A DNA stretch of 64,000 nt from G965230065 sp965230065 (GTDB lineage Bacteria > Bacteroidota > Bacteroidia > Cytophagales > Cyclobacteriaceae). The position numbers were made by a program, and so were the translations under genes. The stretch is taken from NCBI GenBank assembly GCA_965230065.1, contig OZ245942.1, positions 7,378,001-7,442,000 of the forward strand, in the 5' to 3' direction. The notes beneath the pieces are model-generated. The model saw only the letters and a list, made by a program, of their open reading frames with translations. It had not been told where the DNA came from and ran no database searches. Shown here in pieces: positions 43,859-52,111 of this stretch; within the stretch, counting starts at the first letter, position 1, and each line of letters opens with the position of its first letter.

Positions 43859-44270
43859 AATTGTTTAGGGGTTGTAATGAAAAGTAATTGCCTGAATCGT
43901 CTTTGAACAATGCCTCTGTTCCATAAAATTCCTTGGTCGGGGCTTTTATAAATTCAACACCTTTAGCCTTGAGTTCCTCATAGGTTGCAAAAATGTCTTT
44001 GCAAGTAAGAACTCCACAACCAAATATGCCTTTTTTGATGAGTTCAATTAAATTTTCGGCTATCTCTTTAGGAAACATTTTGCTCACGGTAACCGGAAAT
44101 AATACAAGTTGTAAATCGGGTTGTTCAGGTGGCGAAACTGTTAACCATCTCGTATTCGGACCCATTTCTATATCATCTACAAGTTTGAAACCTAATTTAT
44201 TCACGTAGAAATCATAGGCACTATCTTGGTCGATTACGTGAATATTTGTAACTGTCATTTTTGTGATCAT
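43836..44270 (-). CDS. VOC-superfamily protein
   Basis: A 144-aa glyoxalase-like protein: VTNIHVIDQDSAYDFYVNKLGFKLVDD at the N terminus, GCGVLTCKDIFATYEELKAKGVEF and FKDDSGNYFSLQPL further on. It follows the AraC regulator and overlaps the DUF1569 gene, so the three probably form one transcription unit. Confidence 0.85.
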   Translation of the reverse strand: MITKMTVTNIHVIDQDSAYDFYVNKLGFKLVDDIEMGPNTRWLTVSPPEQPDLQLVLFPVTVSKMFPKEIAENLIELIKKGIFGCGVLTCKDIFATYEELKAKGVEFIKAPTKEFYGTEALFKDDSGNYFSLQPLNNFDDENSI

Positions 44271-44315
44271 TACTCTTATTTTTAGTGTTAATACGTTCGC
44301 AATATCGGTAATGAA

Positions 44316-44768
44316 TTATTCGCTGACTTCTTCAAAATTGCTATTCTCTAACCATCCGTGTTGGTAGGCATAGCAACTTGGCACAAATGCCAAAGGTTTT
44401 TTGAGAATTTTCCTTTTGGTTTCCTGATGGCGTTTTGAATAATCAGATGGTGATTCGCCTGTCATTCTTTTGAACAAAGCACTAAAAGAAGACAAGCTTT
44501 CAAAACCTACCGAAAAACAGGCTTCGGTTACTGAATTGTCTGTTTTCAAAATTTGTTGAGCTTTTTCAATTCTGATGGCTTTCAGATATTGGTGAGGTGT
44601 CTTTCCATAAATTGTTTTGAAAAGTCTTATGAAATGGAATTTTGAAAAATAGGCCTCATCGGAAATGTTGTCAACGTCTATTTTGTCCGCATAGTTCGTG
44701 TCGATGAATATTTTCGCTTGAACTATTCTTCTGTACAAATAAACTTTTGGATATTCCTCTGTTTCCAT
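44316..44768 (-). CDS. AraC-family regulator, DNA-binding domain only
   Basis: A 150-aa protein with the two helix-turn-helix motifs of AraC/XylS regulators: ISDEAYFSKFHFIRLFKTIYGKTPHQY and VTEACFSVGFESLSSFSALFKRMTGESPSDY. There is no separate sensor domain beyond about 40 C-terminal residues. It precedes VOC and DUF1569 genes that it probably controls, since such trios recur as units. Confidence 0.9.
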   Translation of the reverse strand: METEEYPKVYLYRRIVQAKIFIDTNYADKIDVDNISDEAYFSKFHFIRLFKTIYGKTPHQYLKAIRIEKAQQILKTDNSVTEACFSVGFESLSSFSALFKRMTGESPSDYSKRHQETKRKILKKPLAFVPSCYAYQHGWLENSNFEEVSE

Positions 44769-44815
44769 TTCTTTTTACCTATTGTTCAATGTTAGCAAGG
44801 CCTTTTTTCAAGCTT

Positions 44816-44953
44816 GTTGCCAACGGCCGATGCATATGGGTTGTGGCGGTTTTAAGAACACTTTCCTTTCGGCTTAAGATGATGTTTGTTAAAAGCAGCA
44901 AAGCGTGCGACTACCAATTTAGCCCCCATAAGCTATATGCAGTGTTAGGTGAT
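44816..44953 (-). repeat. attC-like site between methyltransferase and AraC cassettes
   Basis: GCATATGGGTTGTGGCGG pairs imperfectly (about 14 of 18) with CCCCCATAAGCTATATGC. The outer boxes are GTTGCCAAC (44816-44824) and GTTAGGTGAT (44944-44953); the latter is the exact inverse of ATCACCTAAC at 45576-45585. Length, box positions and imperfect stem all fit an attC site. Confidence 0.68.
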
Positions 44954-45544
44954 GTTTAATTTTCCAATTATTACAACATGTTTTTCGGGATACTGATCCA
45001 ATTCCAGATGTAGTATTGTGAGATTAGATTCCATAAGGAGTTTTATGTTTTCATTAATTCCAATGGAGCTATAGTAGAAGGTATCCTCCATCCAGGTGTC
45101 AGTATGTTCTCCCAGCGCATTTCCAAAAGTGTATAATAATATACCATCAGGGTTAAGAGCCTTACATAGTTTTTTAACTACTGATTCATGTTCTTGAATG
45201 GGTATATGAAAGATGCTATCCCAAGCAATTATGAAGTCATATTTAGTTTTTATACCCCAGCTGCATATGTCCTGCACTTCAAAGATCTCGTTCGGATGGT
45301 TCTCTCGGGCAATTTGAACCATTCTTTCAGATACGTCAATACCATGGATGGAACTGCCTTTTGCATTTAACTCATTAATGAATCTTCCTCCTGCTCCGCA
45401 GCCCACATCAAGTGTTCTTTTTATGCCTGAGTGAAATGCGATTGCCTTTTTTAGAGCTTCCAATCCATAATCACCCGAATGATGTTGTTGGTGCCACCAA
45501 TTCGCGATTTTGTCATATTTCTTTCCAAGTTCTATTGGTTCCAT
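44945..45544 (-). CDS. Class I SAM-dependent methyltransferase, single-gene cassette
   Basis: A 199-aa enzyme. Motif I is RTLDVGCGAGGRFINEL, the strand-2 acidic residue is IHGIDVS, and YDFIIAWDSIFHIP stands at motif IV. WWHQQHHSGDYGLEAL before motif I resembles small-molecule or TehB-like methyltransferases. It occupies one clean cassette: 10-bp inverse boxes at 44944-44953 and 45576-45585 bracket it with only short flanks. Confidence 0.85.
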   Translation of the reverse strand: MEPIELGKKYDKIANWWHQQHHSGDYGLEALKKAIAFHSGIKRTLDVGCGAGGRFINELNAKGSSIHGIDVSERMVQIARENHPNEIFEVQDICSWGIKTKYDFIIAWDSIFHIPIQEHESVVKKLCKALNPDGILLYTFGNALGEHTDTWMEDTFYYSSIGINENIKLLMESNLTILHLELDQYPEKHVVIIGKLNIT

Positions 45545-45575
45545 TTAAGTCAGTTATTTTCTGTTTATCCTATAT

Positions 45576-45637
45576 ATCACCTAACGAGTGTATAGACGCA
45601 TAACATCTATTTCTATTAATCAAGTAGCGTCTATATC
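45576..45637 (-). repeat. attC-like site upstream of methyltransferase cassette
   Basis: TATAGACGC (45591-45599) and GCGTCTATA (45629-45637) are perfect inverse arms; ACCTAAC at 45579-45585 fits the RYYYAAC core box. The sequence around the left arm is shared with 38209-38247. Confidence 0.65.
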
Positions 45638-45662
45638 CCATCTTTGGAAATAACACCCTATT

Positions 45663-45814
45663 CAATACAGTTAAACTGCCTACAGGTTACCGTTATACTG
45701 TATTGAGTATTACTTACTAGCTTTTAGGATCTGAATATACGAAAAAAGTAGGTTTTGAAAAGACAAAAAGGCACCAAAACTAAGCGTTACTGTTAGCTGC
45801 CTTGCCTCGGCAAG
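45663..45814. repeat. Two inverted repeats in noncoding stretch
   Basis: CAATACAGT (45663-45671)/ACTGTATTG (45697-45705) is a perfect 9-bp pair. CTTGCC-TC-GGCAAG (45801-45814) followed by TATTTTTA looks like a plus-strand terminator, although no plus-strand gene ends here. Confidence 0.4.
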
Positions 45815-45844
45815 TATTTTTAGCCAAACCATGACTGCTTTCCC

Positions 45845-46036
45845 TAAATTCACAAGAACCAACGCCCGGCAGCGGCAAATCACCCCCACTCAAGCGCAGG
45901 GCTTCCAGTCCTGTGACTAACAATGGAGATATAGGACTCAGTCCGTCTATTTCCAAGATGAGACTATTTTTGCTCTCGACGGACAGAGTCCTAAGTATTA
46001 TTATTAGCCACCGGACTGAGTCCGGCGTCAGTGTGG
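45845..46036. repeat. Dispersed hairpin repeat, copy 2, with one upstream unit
   Basis: The main stem AGGACTCAGTCCGTC/GACGGACAGAGTCCT pairs at 14 of 15 positions over a 30-base loop; CCGGAC-TGA-GTCCGG is a second hairpin. The section from 45887 matches copy 3 (52405-52550) at nearly every position. The AACCAACGCCCGGCAGCGGC unit at 45857 relates it to the tandem array at 36288. Confidence 0.75.
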
Positions 46037-46442
46037 CTCTTCAAACCCATCGGTGAAGCGAATTTCATTTTCTTTGGAAAAAAATCAACCGGCCGCCCTA
46101 TCTTCATTTTTCAGGGCTGAAATATAAAATATGTGTAAGCAAATCAATTTTTTGTGAAAAATAACCAGGTTACACTTCTTCCACTCTATTTTGCGATGGT
46201 AAATAATCACTGTGGACGGATAAAACCCGTTTTGGAAGCAAATAAAGAAGGATGTTGTAGCTTATTCGTGCTTTGAAAACATCTTACCATAAAATGAAAC
46301 GTATGTCTTATATATCAATAATCAAGGACAAACAATTTGGCAAACCAATCCTGTCAAACCATTACACTGTTTGAGCGGACTACTGACCTTGATATTTGCT
46401 ATATCACCTGCCATTACTCATACAAAAGTGTTATATGCTTTT
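46037..46442. other. Noncoding stretch, nothing recognised
   Basis: About 400 bp downstream of the phosphatase gene, AT-rich, with no convincing ORF or paired boxes on either strand. Confidence 0.4.
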
Positions 46443-47348
46443 TTATAGCCCTATCTTAAATTCTGCCACAACGGGATAATGATCAGAAAGCATATCCGTT
46501 GCACCACTGTTAAAAACATCCGCTTTTACACATAATTTGGCCAGCTTTGGACTGGCAAGAATGAAATCTATACGTACCCTATTTTGCACAATGGTTTGTG
46601 AAGTGTTGTTGTACTTGCCGATTAAAGCAGGTGTTGGAAATGTATATGCTCTTTGTAAATCAATTTTATTCAGGCAGACATCAACGGTTGGATTGGAAAG
46701 AAATTCCGAGATTACGGAATAATCAAACTCTCCTAAACGCAAGTTGGCGTACTTTTCGTTTTTTTTACTCGCATATGAAGCTTTTAAATGGGTGTTTTCT
46801 TCCACCCATGGCGCATCCATTGGCGAAAGAGCATTAAAATCACCAAGAACAATATAGGATTCATTGTCCAGTTCCTGTATTCTTTCAGTAATTTTTCTTG
46901 CCTCTTCAAGCCTTATATTGGCATCTGATGGAGATAGATGCACAATAAAAAAGTCTATCCCATAACTTTTGCAATGTAGCATCCCATGCCAAAATTGGTC
47001 AATGGCACGTTCTTTTAGTTCAATTGGCTTATTGGATGTTAATGCCGTTGGGTATCCGCCTGTCTTAAGCAGTTGAACATATGGATGGCCCCATTCCCGG
47101 GCATCTTCTATAAGTTTTTGTTCATCATATCCACAGAGTTCCTGCAAAGCCAATACATCAGGTTTTTGTGCTTTTACCCATGCTTTTAAATTTGCTTGCC
47201 GCACTGTATCTTTCCCCCAATCAAAGCCATTCCATATGTTGTAGGTCATGACTTTTAGGGTTTTAACCTGACTTTCTTGCGCATAAGCGTTAGATAGAAC
47301 AACAAATGCAATAATGGCCAAAAAGATTTTTCTCGAAATATATTTCAC
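46443..47348 (-). CDS. Secreted endonuclease/exonuclease/phosphatase (EEP) family protein
   Basis: A 301-aa exported enzyme; signal peptide ends at NAYAQ. MTYNIWNGFDWG (Asn), LALQELCG (Glu), FFIVHLSPSDANIR, VLGDFNALSP (Asp, Asn) and SDHYPVVAEF (Asp-His) are the complete catalytic set of the DNase I-like fold that cleaves phosphodiesters or phosphomonoesters with Mg2+. Substrate may be nucleic acid, a phospholipid headgroup or a sugar phosphate. Its start lies 10 bp from an attC-like site, so it is probably a cassette gene. Confidence 0.88.
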   Translation of the reverse strand: MKYISRKIFLAIIAFVVLSNAYAQESQVKTLKVMTYNIWNGFDWGKDTVRQANLKAWVKAQKPDVLALQELCGYDEQKLIEDAREWGHPYVQLLKTGGYPTALTSNKPIELKERAIDQFWHGMLHCKSYGIDFFIVHLSPSDANIRLEEARKITERIQELDNESYIVLGDFNALSPMDAPWVEENTHLKASYASKKNEKYANLRLGEFDYSVISEFLSNPTVDVCLNKIDLQRAYTFPTPALIGKYNNTSQTIVQNRVRIDFILASPKLAKLCVKADVFNSGATDMLSDHYPVVAEFKIGL

Positions 47349-47357
47349 GTTCTATAT

Positions 47358-47421
47358 ATTTAACGGTTTGTATATGAAGTGTAGCGAGGAACGAGCTCTG
47401 ATTTTATATACATTGTTAGCC
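47358..47421 (-). repeat. attC-like site, 64 bp
   Basis: On the minus strand it runs from GGCTAAC to GTTAAAT, the latter a perfect GTTRRRY box, with TGTATAT/ATATACA inner arms. GTTAGCC at 47415-47421 is the inverse of GGCTAAC at 51989-51995. Size is within the normal attC range. Confidence 0.62.
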
Positions 47422-47551
47422 TTTCGTTATTTTATTATTTGATAATTCTATAAACCCAAAGCCAAGGCTCGACCAAAACTATTTAATTTTTTGAGCCTCG
47501 TGATTACCATTTTGATGCAAAGTTAGGATTGTGATATTATTAGTTTTATTT

Positions 47552-48061
47552 TTAATTAAATGTAATTTGTGCATCAACGATTTTGCAAAAAAAGCGATTT
47601 TGAGATGATGTAAATACTTCACTTTTAGATTGACCTGTAGGATGAATAAATAAGCGATCCCCTTCCTTTATTATAGTTAATACAAAGTTTGGCGCTAATT
47701 GATGTTCTCCTTCATACTGTTGTAATAATTCTTTTGGAACTAAAACTTTAGAAACTAAACTATCGGCATCTACATCAATGCTTTAAAGCACATCAAATGC
47801 GCTAGTGTTATTTCTATTAATCTATAAAGATGTTTTATAATTTTTAATAGATTATAGGGTGTCTCCACTTGCCAATTGTGCTTCCGCAAAACTATCGTAA
47901 ACATTAGATGATGACGTATGATAATCAACATTAAGTTTAAAAACTGCTAAAGCCTTTTCAAAATCATTAGGAATGGCATCAAAAATCATATTCGATTTGG
48001 CGTAAGGTGATAAGGACCAGCTTGAGGCTTTCATAGTTATAATAATTTTAAGCGTAGTCAC
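47552..48061 (-). pseudogene. TPR plus DUF3471-type hydrolase C-terminus with three in-frame stops
   Basis: One continuous reading frame encodes DFEKALAVFKLNVDYHTSSS-like TPR sequence (to 47852), then SIKNYKTSL, INRNNTSAFDVL and SIDVDADSLVSKVL, ending LAPNFVLTIIKEGDRLFIHP and VDAQITFN at 47552. This is the C terminus of Bacteroidota serine or alpha/beta hydrolases with TPR and DUF3471 domains. Stops interrupt it at 47852-47854 (TAA), 47822-47824 (TAG) and 47783-47785 (TAA), without any frameshift. The catalytic N-terminal part is missing. Confidence 0.8.
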
Positions 48062-48107
48062 AGACTACTTTCATACATGCAAACCAAAGGAAATCCTAGT
48101 CAAAGCA

Positions 48108-48821
48108 TTATTTCTTTGCAGAGGGCGGAACAGCAGGACGAACTTCTATTTTACTAGGTAAAGTCCGAGGGTTCATTCGTAATAAATCGACGACCATTTG
48201 GCCAATGTCTTCAGGTTGAATTTTCCACGCCTCTTTTTCCGTTACAGGATGGTTCGCAAAGTTAGTCGCTACGGATCCGGGCATAATCGTCGATACCTTT
48301 ACCTCTGCAGAACGAACGTCCAACATGACTGCTTGAGAAAATCCAACTACTCCAAATTTACTCGCATTATAAGCGGTTCCTTGAGCAAAGAAATTGGTGC
48401 CTGCCAAACTTGAAATTGTTATAAAATATCCTTTCGATTTTTTCAAGGCTGCTAATGCAGATTTGGCACTAAAAAACACCCCCGTCAAATTGACGTCTAT
48501 TACTTCCTGCCATTGTTCGGGAGTCATATCTTCGATGTCCGCAAAATGCCCAACTCCTGCATTTGCAATCATGGCATCTAGTTTTCCCCATTTTTTCACC
48601 ACTTCTGCTACCGCTTTTTGCTGACTTTCATAATTTCTTACATCTGCTTCAATTCCGATAATTTGATCGGCATCACCAAGTGATTTGGCGGCTTTATTGG
48701 CGGCACTTTGACTTCGGCTAGTGATAGCCACCTTCATGCCTTCTTTTAACATGGCTGCTGCTATTCCATATCCAATGCCTTTGCTGCCTCCTGTTATGAT
48801 GGCTACTTTTCCTTTTAACAT
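48108..48821 (-). CDS. Short-chain dehydrogenase/reductase
   Basis: A 237-aa classical SDR: cofactor loop ITGGSKGIGYGIA, NAGVGHF, catalytic Ser in ITISSLAG, and YNASK (Tyr and Lys). Arg/Ser after strand 2 (TSRSQS) suggests NADP(H). Substrate unknown. It lies downstream of the Dabb gene with about 180 bp between. Confidence 0.9.
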   Translation of the reverse strand: MLKGKVAIITGGSKGIGYGIAAAMLKEGMKVAITSRSQSAANKAAKSLGDADQIIGIEADVRNYESQQKAVAEVVKKWGKLDAMIANAGVGHFADIEDMTPEQWQEVIDVNLTGVFFSAKSALAALKKSKGYFITISSLAGTNFFAQGTAYNASKFGVVGFSQAVMLDVRSAEVKVSTIMPGSVATNFANHPVTEKEAWKIQPEDIGQMVVDLLRMNPRTLPSKIEVRPAVPPSAKK

Positions 48822-49000
48822 GTTATTTGTTTTTTCAGTAGTACTATTCTAAATGTTGATGATTCGGCTTTCGCCAAATGTTACTAAGCGTGATATTTGA
48901 CGAAAGTCAAAAAGTAATCAAGACAAGGAGAAGCACTACCGTTTTTCCTTTTAATGATTTTAATGGTTTATGATCTACTAGCTAAAGCGTAACAATTATT

Positions 49001-50524
49001 TTACTCTTCGGCCCAATAATCCATCACCAAAACATCAGCTATCATTGGCCCTATTTTATTAACCAAGGCTATATGTGCTTCATGAAATAAATAAACTTCT
49101 CTTCCGTTGTCGTCTTTAAATGTTAGGGTAAAGGTATGCGTAAATCCTTTGCTGGCGCCTTCTTTACTATCATTCACTCCCCATTCGATATGCACAATTT
49201 CAGGGATTTCATTTTTAATGTCTAAGAAGGCCTGCACTGCTTCATTTACTTGAGCCTCGGTGGCTTCTTCCTTGTATTTCAGGTTTACAATATGCCTAAG
49301 GACTTTGCCGCTTCTATCCATTTTGGGCAAAATCTTATAAATAGCTACCTTTTTGAGATCGAACCTGTTAGAGCCTGCAATGAGGAAATTACTGTCACCT
49401 ATTATATGTGACCTCAAACCATAATAAATGGAAAATCCTGTTTCTAAATAATTGATAGGACTAAGAATTCCATTTACATCTAATTTACAAAGCTGAATGC
49501 TCGCATCATCTCTTGTGCCTACTGCTAAAACAGCTTCAATGTCATTTACAGATACAATTTCGATTCTTGTTTGCCCTTGTAGCTTTGTACCTTCGTCATC
49601 TTTTAAAACAAAATGTGGTACCAGAGCCCCTTTCCTGTCAACTTTAAAAACACTTACACCATCACCATGATAATAAAAATCCGGATTCTTAATGAAACCG
49701 TTTCTTTCATAATATTTATGATGTCTGTGGCCAACTATCACATAATAATTCTCTCCTAATTTTACTCCGGTTACGGGGTAGGCACCTGTTAAATACCTAT
49801 CAGTTGTGTTATCACCAATGTTGTTGATATTTTTAAAAGTACCGTTGTCATTCACTATAAAGCTGCTTACACCATTGTCTTGAAAGCCGCCAGTGTACAA
49901 ATAGGTTTTGCCTTCGATTTTATGAGTAAACATACCAATGATGCCATCCGTAAAGATTTTTTCATCATCTTTCATGGACTGCACATGGGTCAGTTTTCCG
50001 TCATCCTCAATTTTGAAACTGCTTAAGCCTGGTGTTTCTTCCAAGCCACCAATAAAAAGGTATGATCCTTTGTCCATGTGAACAACCTGCAAAGTAATGG
50101 CAATGCCCAGGTGAGTTTCATCGGTATCCAGGGTCAACGAAGCAGCATCTAGAGAACCATCGTCTAAAATCTTAAAAGTCTCAATAGCATTGCCATATTT
50201 GTTTGCAACGAAAAGAAAGTCAGTACCATTGATTTTATCAGCAACCATCCCTCTTGCTGGTCCTTCTTCCTTGTAAAGCTTTTGTGAACTCACGAGGGTT
50301 AGCTTTCCCTCTTTGTCTAAGCTAAAAACGTCAACGCCTTTGAAGCCTCCCACATAAACATAGTGAGAACCACCTTTTTCATAACTGGTTATTGTTACAG
50401 TATTTTCAGCACTTATGCTCTTAAAGTCCTGCAAATAAGGCATTAGCTCATTTGTAGTCTGTGAGAAACTGATTTGAGACAGTAGCAAAAAGCTAAGTAA
50501 AAAGGAAATCTTAATTTTATACAT
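49001..50524 (-). CDS. Secreted beta-propeller protein fused to a Dabb domain
   Basis: A 507-aa exported protein with signal peptide (cleavage near ISFSQ). Residues about 30-395 contain seven repeated strand blocks with YVGGFKGVDVFSLDKEGKL-like openings, a lactonase-type propeller. The last 105 residues (VLRHIVNLKYKEEATEAQVNEAV ... FTHTFTLTFKD ... HIALV) are a stress-responsive A/B barrel (Dabb). The fusion is unusual. It is followed on the left by an SDR and preceded by a GlcG-like gene on the same strand, which suggests one transcription unit. Confidence 0.75.
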   Translation of the reverse strand: MYKIKISFLLSFLLLSQISFSQTTNELMPYLQDFKSISAENTVTITSYEKGGSHYVYVGGFKGVDVFSLDKEGKLTLVSSQKLYKEEGPARGMVADKINGTDFLFVANKYGNAIETFKILDDGSLDAASLTLDTDETHLGIAITLQVVHMDKGSYLFIGGLEETPGLSSFKIEDDGKLTHVQSMKDDEKIFTDGIIGMFTHKIEGKTYLYTGGFQDNGVSSFIVNDNGTFKNINNIGDNTTDRYLTGAYPVTGVKLGENYYVIVGHRHHKYYERNGFIKNPDFYYHGDGVSVFKVDRKGALVPHFVLKDDEGTKLQGQTRIEIVSVNDIEAVLAVGTRDDASIQLCKLDVNGILSPINYLETGFSIYYGLRSHIIGDSNFLIAGSNRFDLKKVAIYKILPKMDRSGKVLRHIVNLKYKEEATEAQVNEAVQAFLDIKNEIPEIVHIEWGVNDSKEGASKGFTHTFTLTFKDDNGREVYLFHEAHIALVNKIGPMIADVLVMDYWAEE

Positions 50525-50550
50525 AAATCAGGTGTTAAAATCTTTTTTGA

Positions 50551-51045
50551 TTATTCATTTATAGACTTAGCTCCGGCAGAAGCAATTTCATGATCTTGTT
50601 CAATAGTGCCACCGCTGACACCTATAGCCCCAATAATTTTTCCGTTTTCATTCTTTATTGGGACACCGCCTGGAAACGTCACGAGTCCGTCATTGGAAAG
50701 TTCAATGTTGTAGATAATGCCTCCGGGCTGGGTAAGCTTTCCTAAATCACCTGTGTTGATGTCGAAGTATCGCGAAGTTTTTGCTTTTTTTATCGCAACG
50801 TCAATACTCCCCAAATAGGAATCGTCCATTCGGATAAATGCTTTTAAGTTCGCCCCGGCATCCACCACCGCGATATTTACCAATACACCTAACGCTTCGG
50901 CTTTCTCTTTTGCCGTTAGAACAGCCCTTAAGGCATTTTCATGAGAAATATCTGTTGATATTTGTGCGTAAGCAGCACTTATATTTAAAAGAAATAATAG
51001 AAGGAAGTAAATAATTCCTTTTGGTGTTGTTGTTTTATTATTCAT
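50551..51045 (-). CDS. GlcG/HbpS-like (DUF336) exported protein
   Basis: A 164-aa protein with signal peptide ending at AYAQ. ALRAVLTAKEKAEALGVLVNIAVVDAGANLKAFIRMD and GGVPIKNENGKIIGAIGVSGGT are the conserved blocks of the GlcG/HbpS fold, members of which bind haem or cobalamin or act as accessory proteins. Located 26 bp before the propeller-Dabb gene, probably co-transcribed. Confidence 0.88.
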   Translation of the reverse strand: MNNKTTTPKGIIYFLLLFLLNISAAYAQISTDISHENALRAVLTAKEKAEALGVLVNIAVVDAGANLKAFIRMDDSYLGSIDVAIKKAKTSRYFDINTGDLGKLTQPGGIIYNIELSNDGLVTFPGGVPIKNENGKIIGAIGVSGGTIEQDHEIASAGAKSINE

Positions 51046-51121
51046 CGCAGTTTTCAGTTATATTTGGCAAATATCTCAACCGCTGATGAAAAAAAAGTTG
51101 AACAAGTTCAACAGTAAAGAA

Positions 51122-51697
51122 TTATTTTGAAGTTTTTTTTATTTTACTTAAAAATTCGTGACGTATACCAAGATAACTGGCTATTTGTTTATCGGTAAGT
51201 TTAGATACGATGTTTGGGTAGGTTTCTAAGAAATGGAAATAACGTTCTTTCGCTGTAAAACAATGGTTGCGTATTAAGCGCCTTTGCCAAGAAACAAGTG
51301 CTTTTTGAGACATGATGCGAAAAAGTTTTTCTACCACATGAAGGGAATTATATAAAGTCATTTTATCCTGTCTACTAATTAGGAGCACTTTACTATCTTC
51401 CAATGCTTGTATGTTCAAGTCAGAAGGAATTCGATTCATAAAACTGTCTATGTCCATTAACCACCAATCTTTAACGGCAAAATATAAGGTGTATTCGTTT
51501 CCCTTTTCATCTATAGTATATATTCTAAAACACCCTTCTACTACAAAACCCTCGAATCTGCAAATTTTACCTTGCCTCAGTATAAATTCTCCTTTCTTTA
51601 AATCTTTGGGCTTAAAGGATTTGCAAATGCGTTCTAGTTCTACTGCAGACAGATTTAAATTGTTCGCTATGTTTTTTTTTAGTAAATCGTATGACAT
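51122..51697 (-). CDS. Crp/Fnr-family transcriptional regulator
   Basis: A 191-aa regulator. The cyclic-nucleotide-binding-like barrel is recognisable (KGEFILRQGKICRFEGFVVEGCFRIY), and the C-terminal helix-turn-helix is LTDKQIASYLGIRHEFLSKIKK. No Fnr Cys cluster is present. It belongs to the Bacteroidota group that regulates a neighbouring gene set, here probably the GlcG-Dabb-SDR run downstream. Confidence 0.9.
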   Translation of the reverse strand: MSYDLLKKNIANNLNLSAVELERICKSFKPKDLKKGEFILRQGKICRFEGFVVEGCFRIYTIDEKGNEYTLYFAVKDWWLMDIDSFMNRIPSDLNIQALEDSKVLLISRQDKMTLYNSLHVVEKLFRIMSQKALVSWQRRLIRNHCFTAKERYFHFLETYPNIVSKLTDKQIASYLGIRHEFLSKIKKTSK

Positions 51698-51724
51698 GGT
51701 ACAATTGGAAATTATGATTATTCG

Positions 51725-51745
51725 ATCTGATTTCTAAAATCAGAT
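51725..51745. promoter_or_regulatory. 9-3-9 palindrome ATCTGATTT-CTA-AAATCAGAT
   Basis: Perfect inverted repeat centred 38 bp upstream of the Crp-like start. Spacing and size suit a dimeric regulator, so autoregulation is likely; it does not match the E. coli Crp or Fnr consensus. Confidence 0.5.
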
Positions 51746-51765
51746 TACTTTGGGCTTGATACGAT

Positions 51766-51963
51766 TCATTTGAATCCAATATTATTAAAGTAGGCATTTA
51801 AAGTTTTTGATTCCTGCTTGCTTGAATTCCAATTGTTAATCTGTATTGCTGTTAAAATTCCGATCACAACAAGTAATATTTCCCCAATAGCATAGAGTAG
51901 ATATCTTTTTATACTTCATTCATCAACTAATCTTTGTATTATTCTTCGAAAGAACTTGATCAT
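51766..51963 (-). pseudogene. DUF6090 protein fragment with in-frame TGA
   Basis: From ATG 51963 the frame reads MIKFFRRIIQRLVDE, stop, SIKRYLLYAIGEILLVVIGI and then QINNWN, the standard N terminus of DUF6090 membrane proteins (normally about 240 aa). The stop at 51916-51918 is TGA where relatives have Gly (GGA), a single-base change. The frame ends at 51766 and the rest of the gene is lost. Confidence 0.8.
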
Positions 51964-51988
51964 TGGTTTCATTTATTTTCTTAATGGA

Positions 51989-52015
51989 GGCTAACGACCG
52001 ATGCAGCGAGCGGCC
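51989..52015 (-). repeat. attC-like half-site, proximal end of array
   Basis: GGCTAAC (51989-51995) followed by GACCGATGCAGCGAGCGGCC. CTAACGACCGATGCA closely matches CCAACGGCCGATGCA of the site at 44816. The box is the inverse of GTTAGCC at 47415, defining a large cassette or fused cassettes. Confidence 0.5.
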
Positions 52016-52111
52016 CGATCTTGTGAGCGTTTTACATTCAATTTTCATTTTTGGTACTTGGAGAAACAAGCTTCAAATTGCTTTTCAAACAGGGCTGTGC
52101 CCTTCATTTTG

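Noticed and set aside
44945..45544. Methyltransferase as a restriction-modification enzyme
   Set aside because: It lacks the DPPY/NPPF-type or PC motifs of DNA methyltransferases, and no restriction gene is paired with it.
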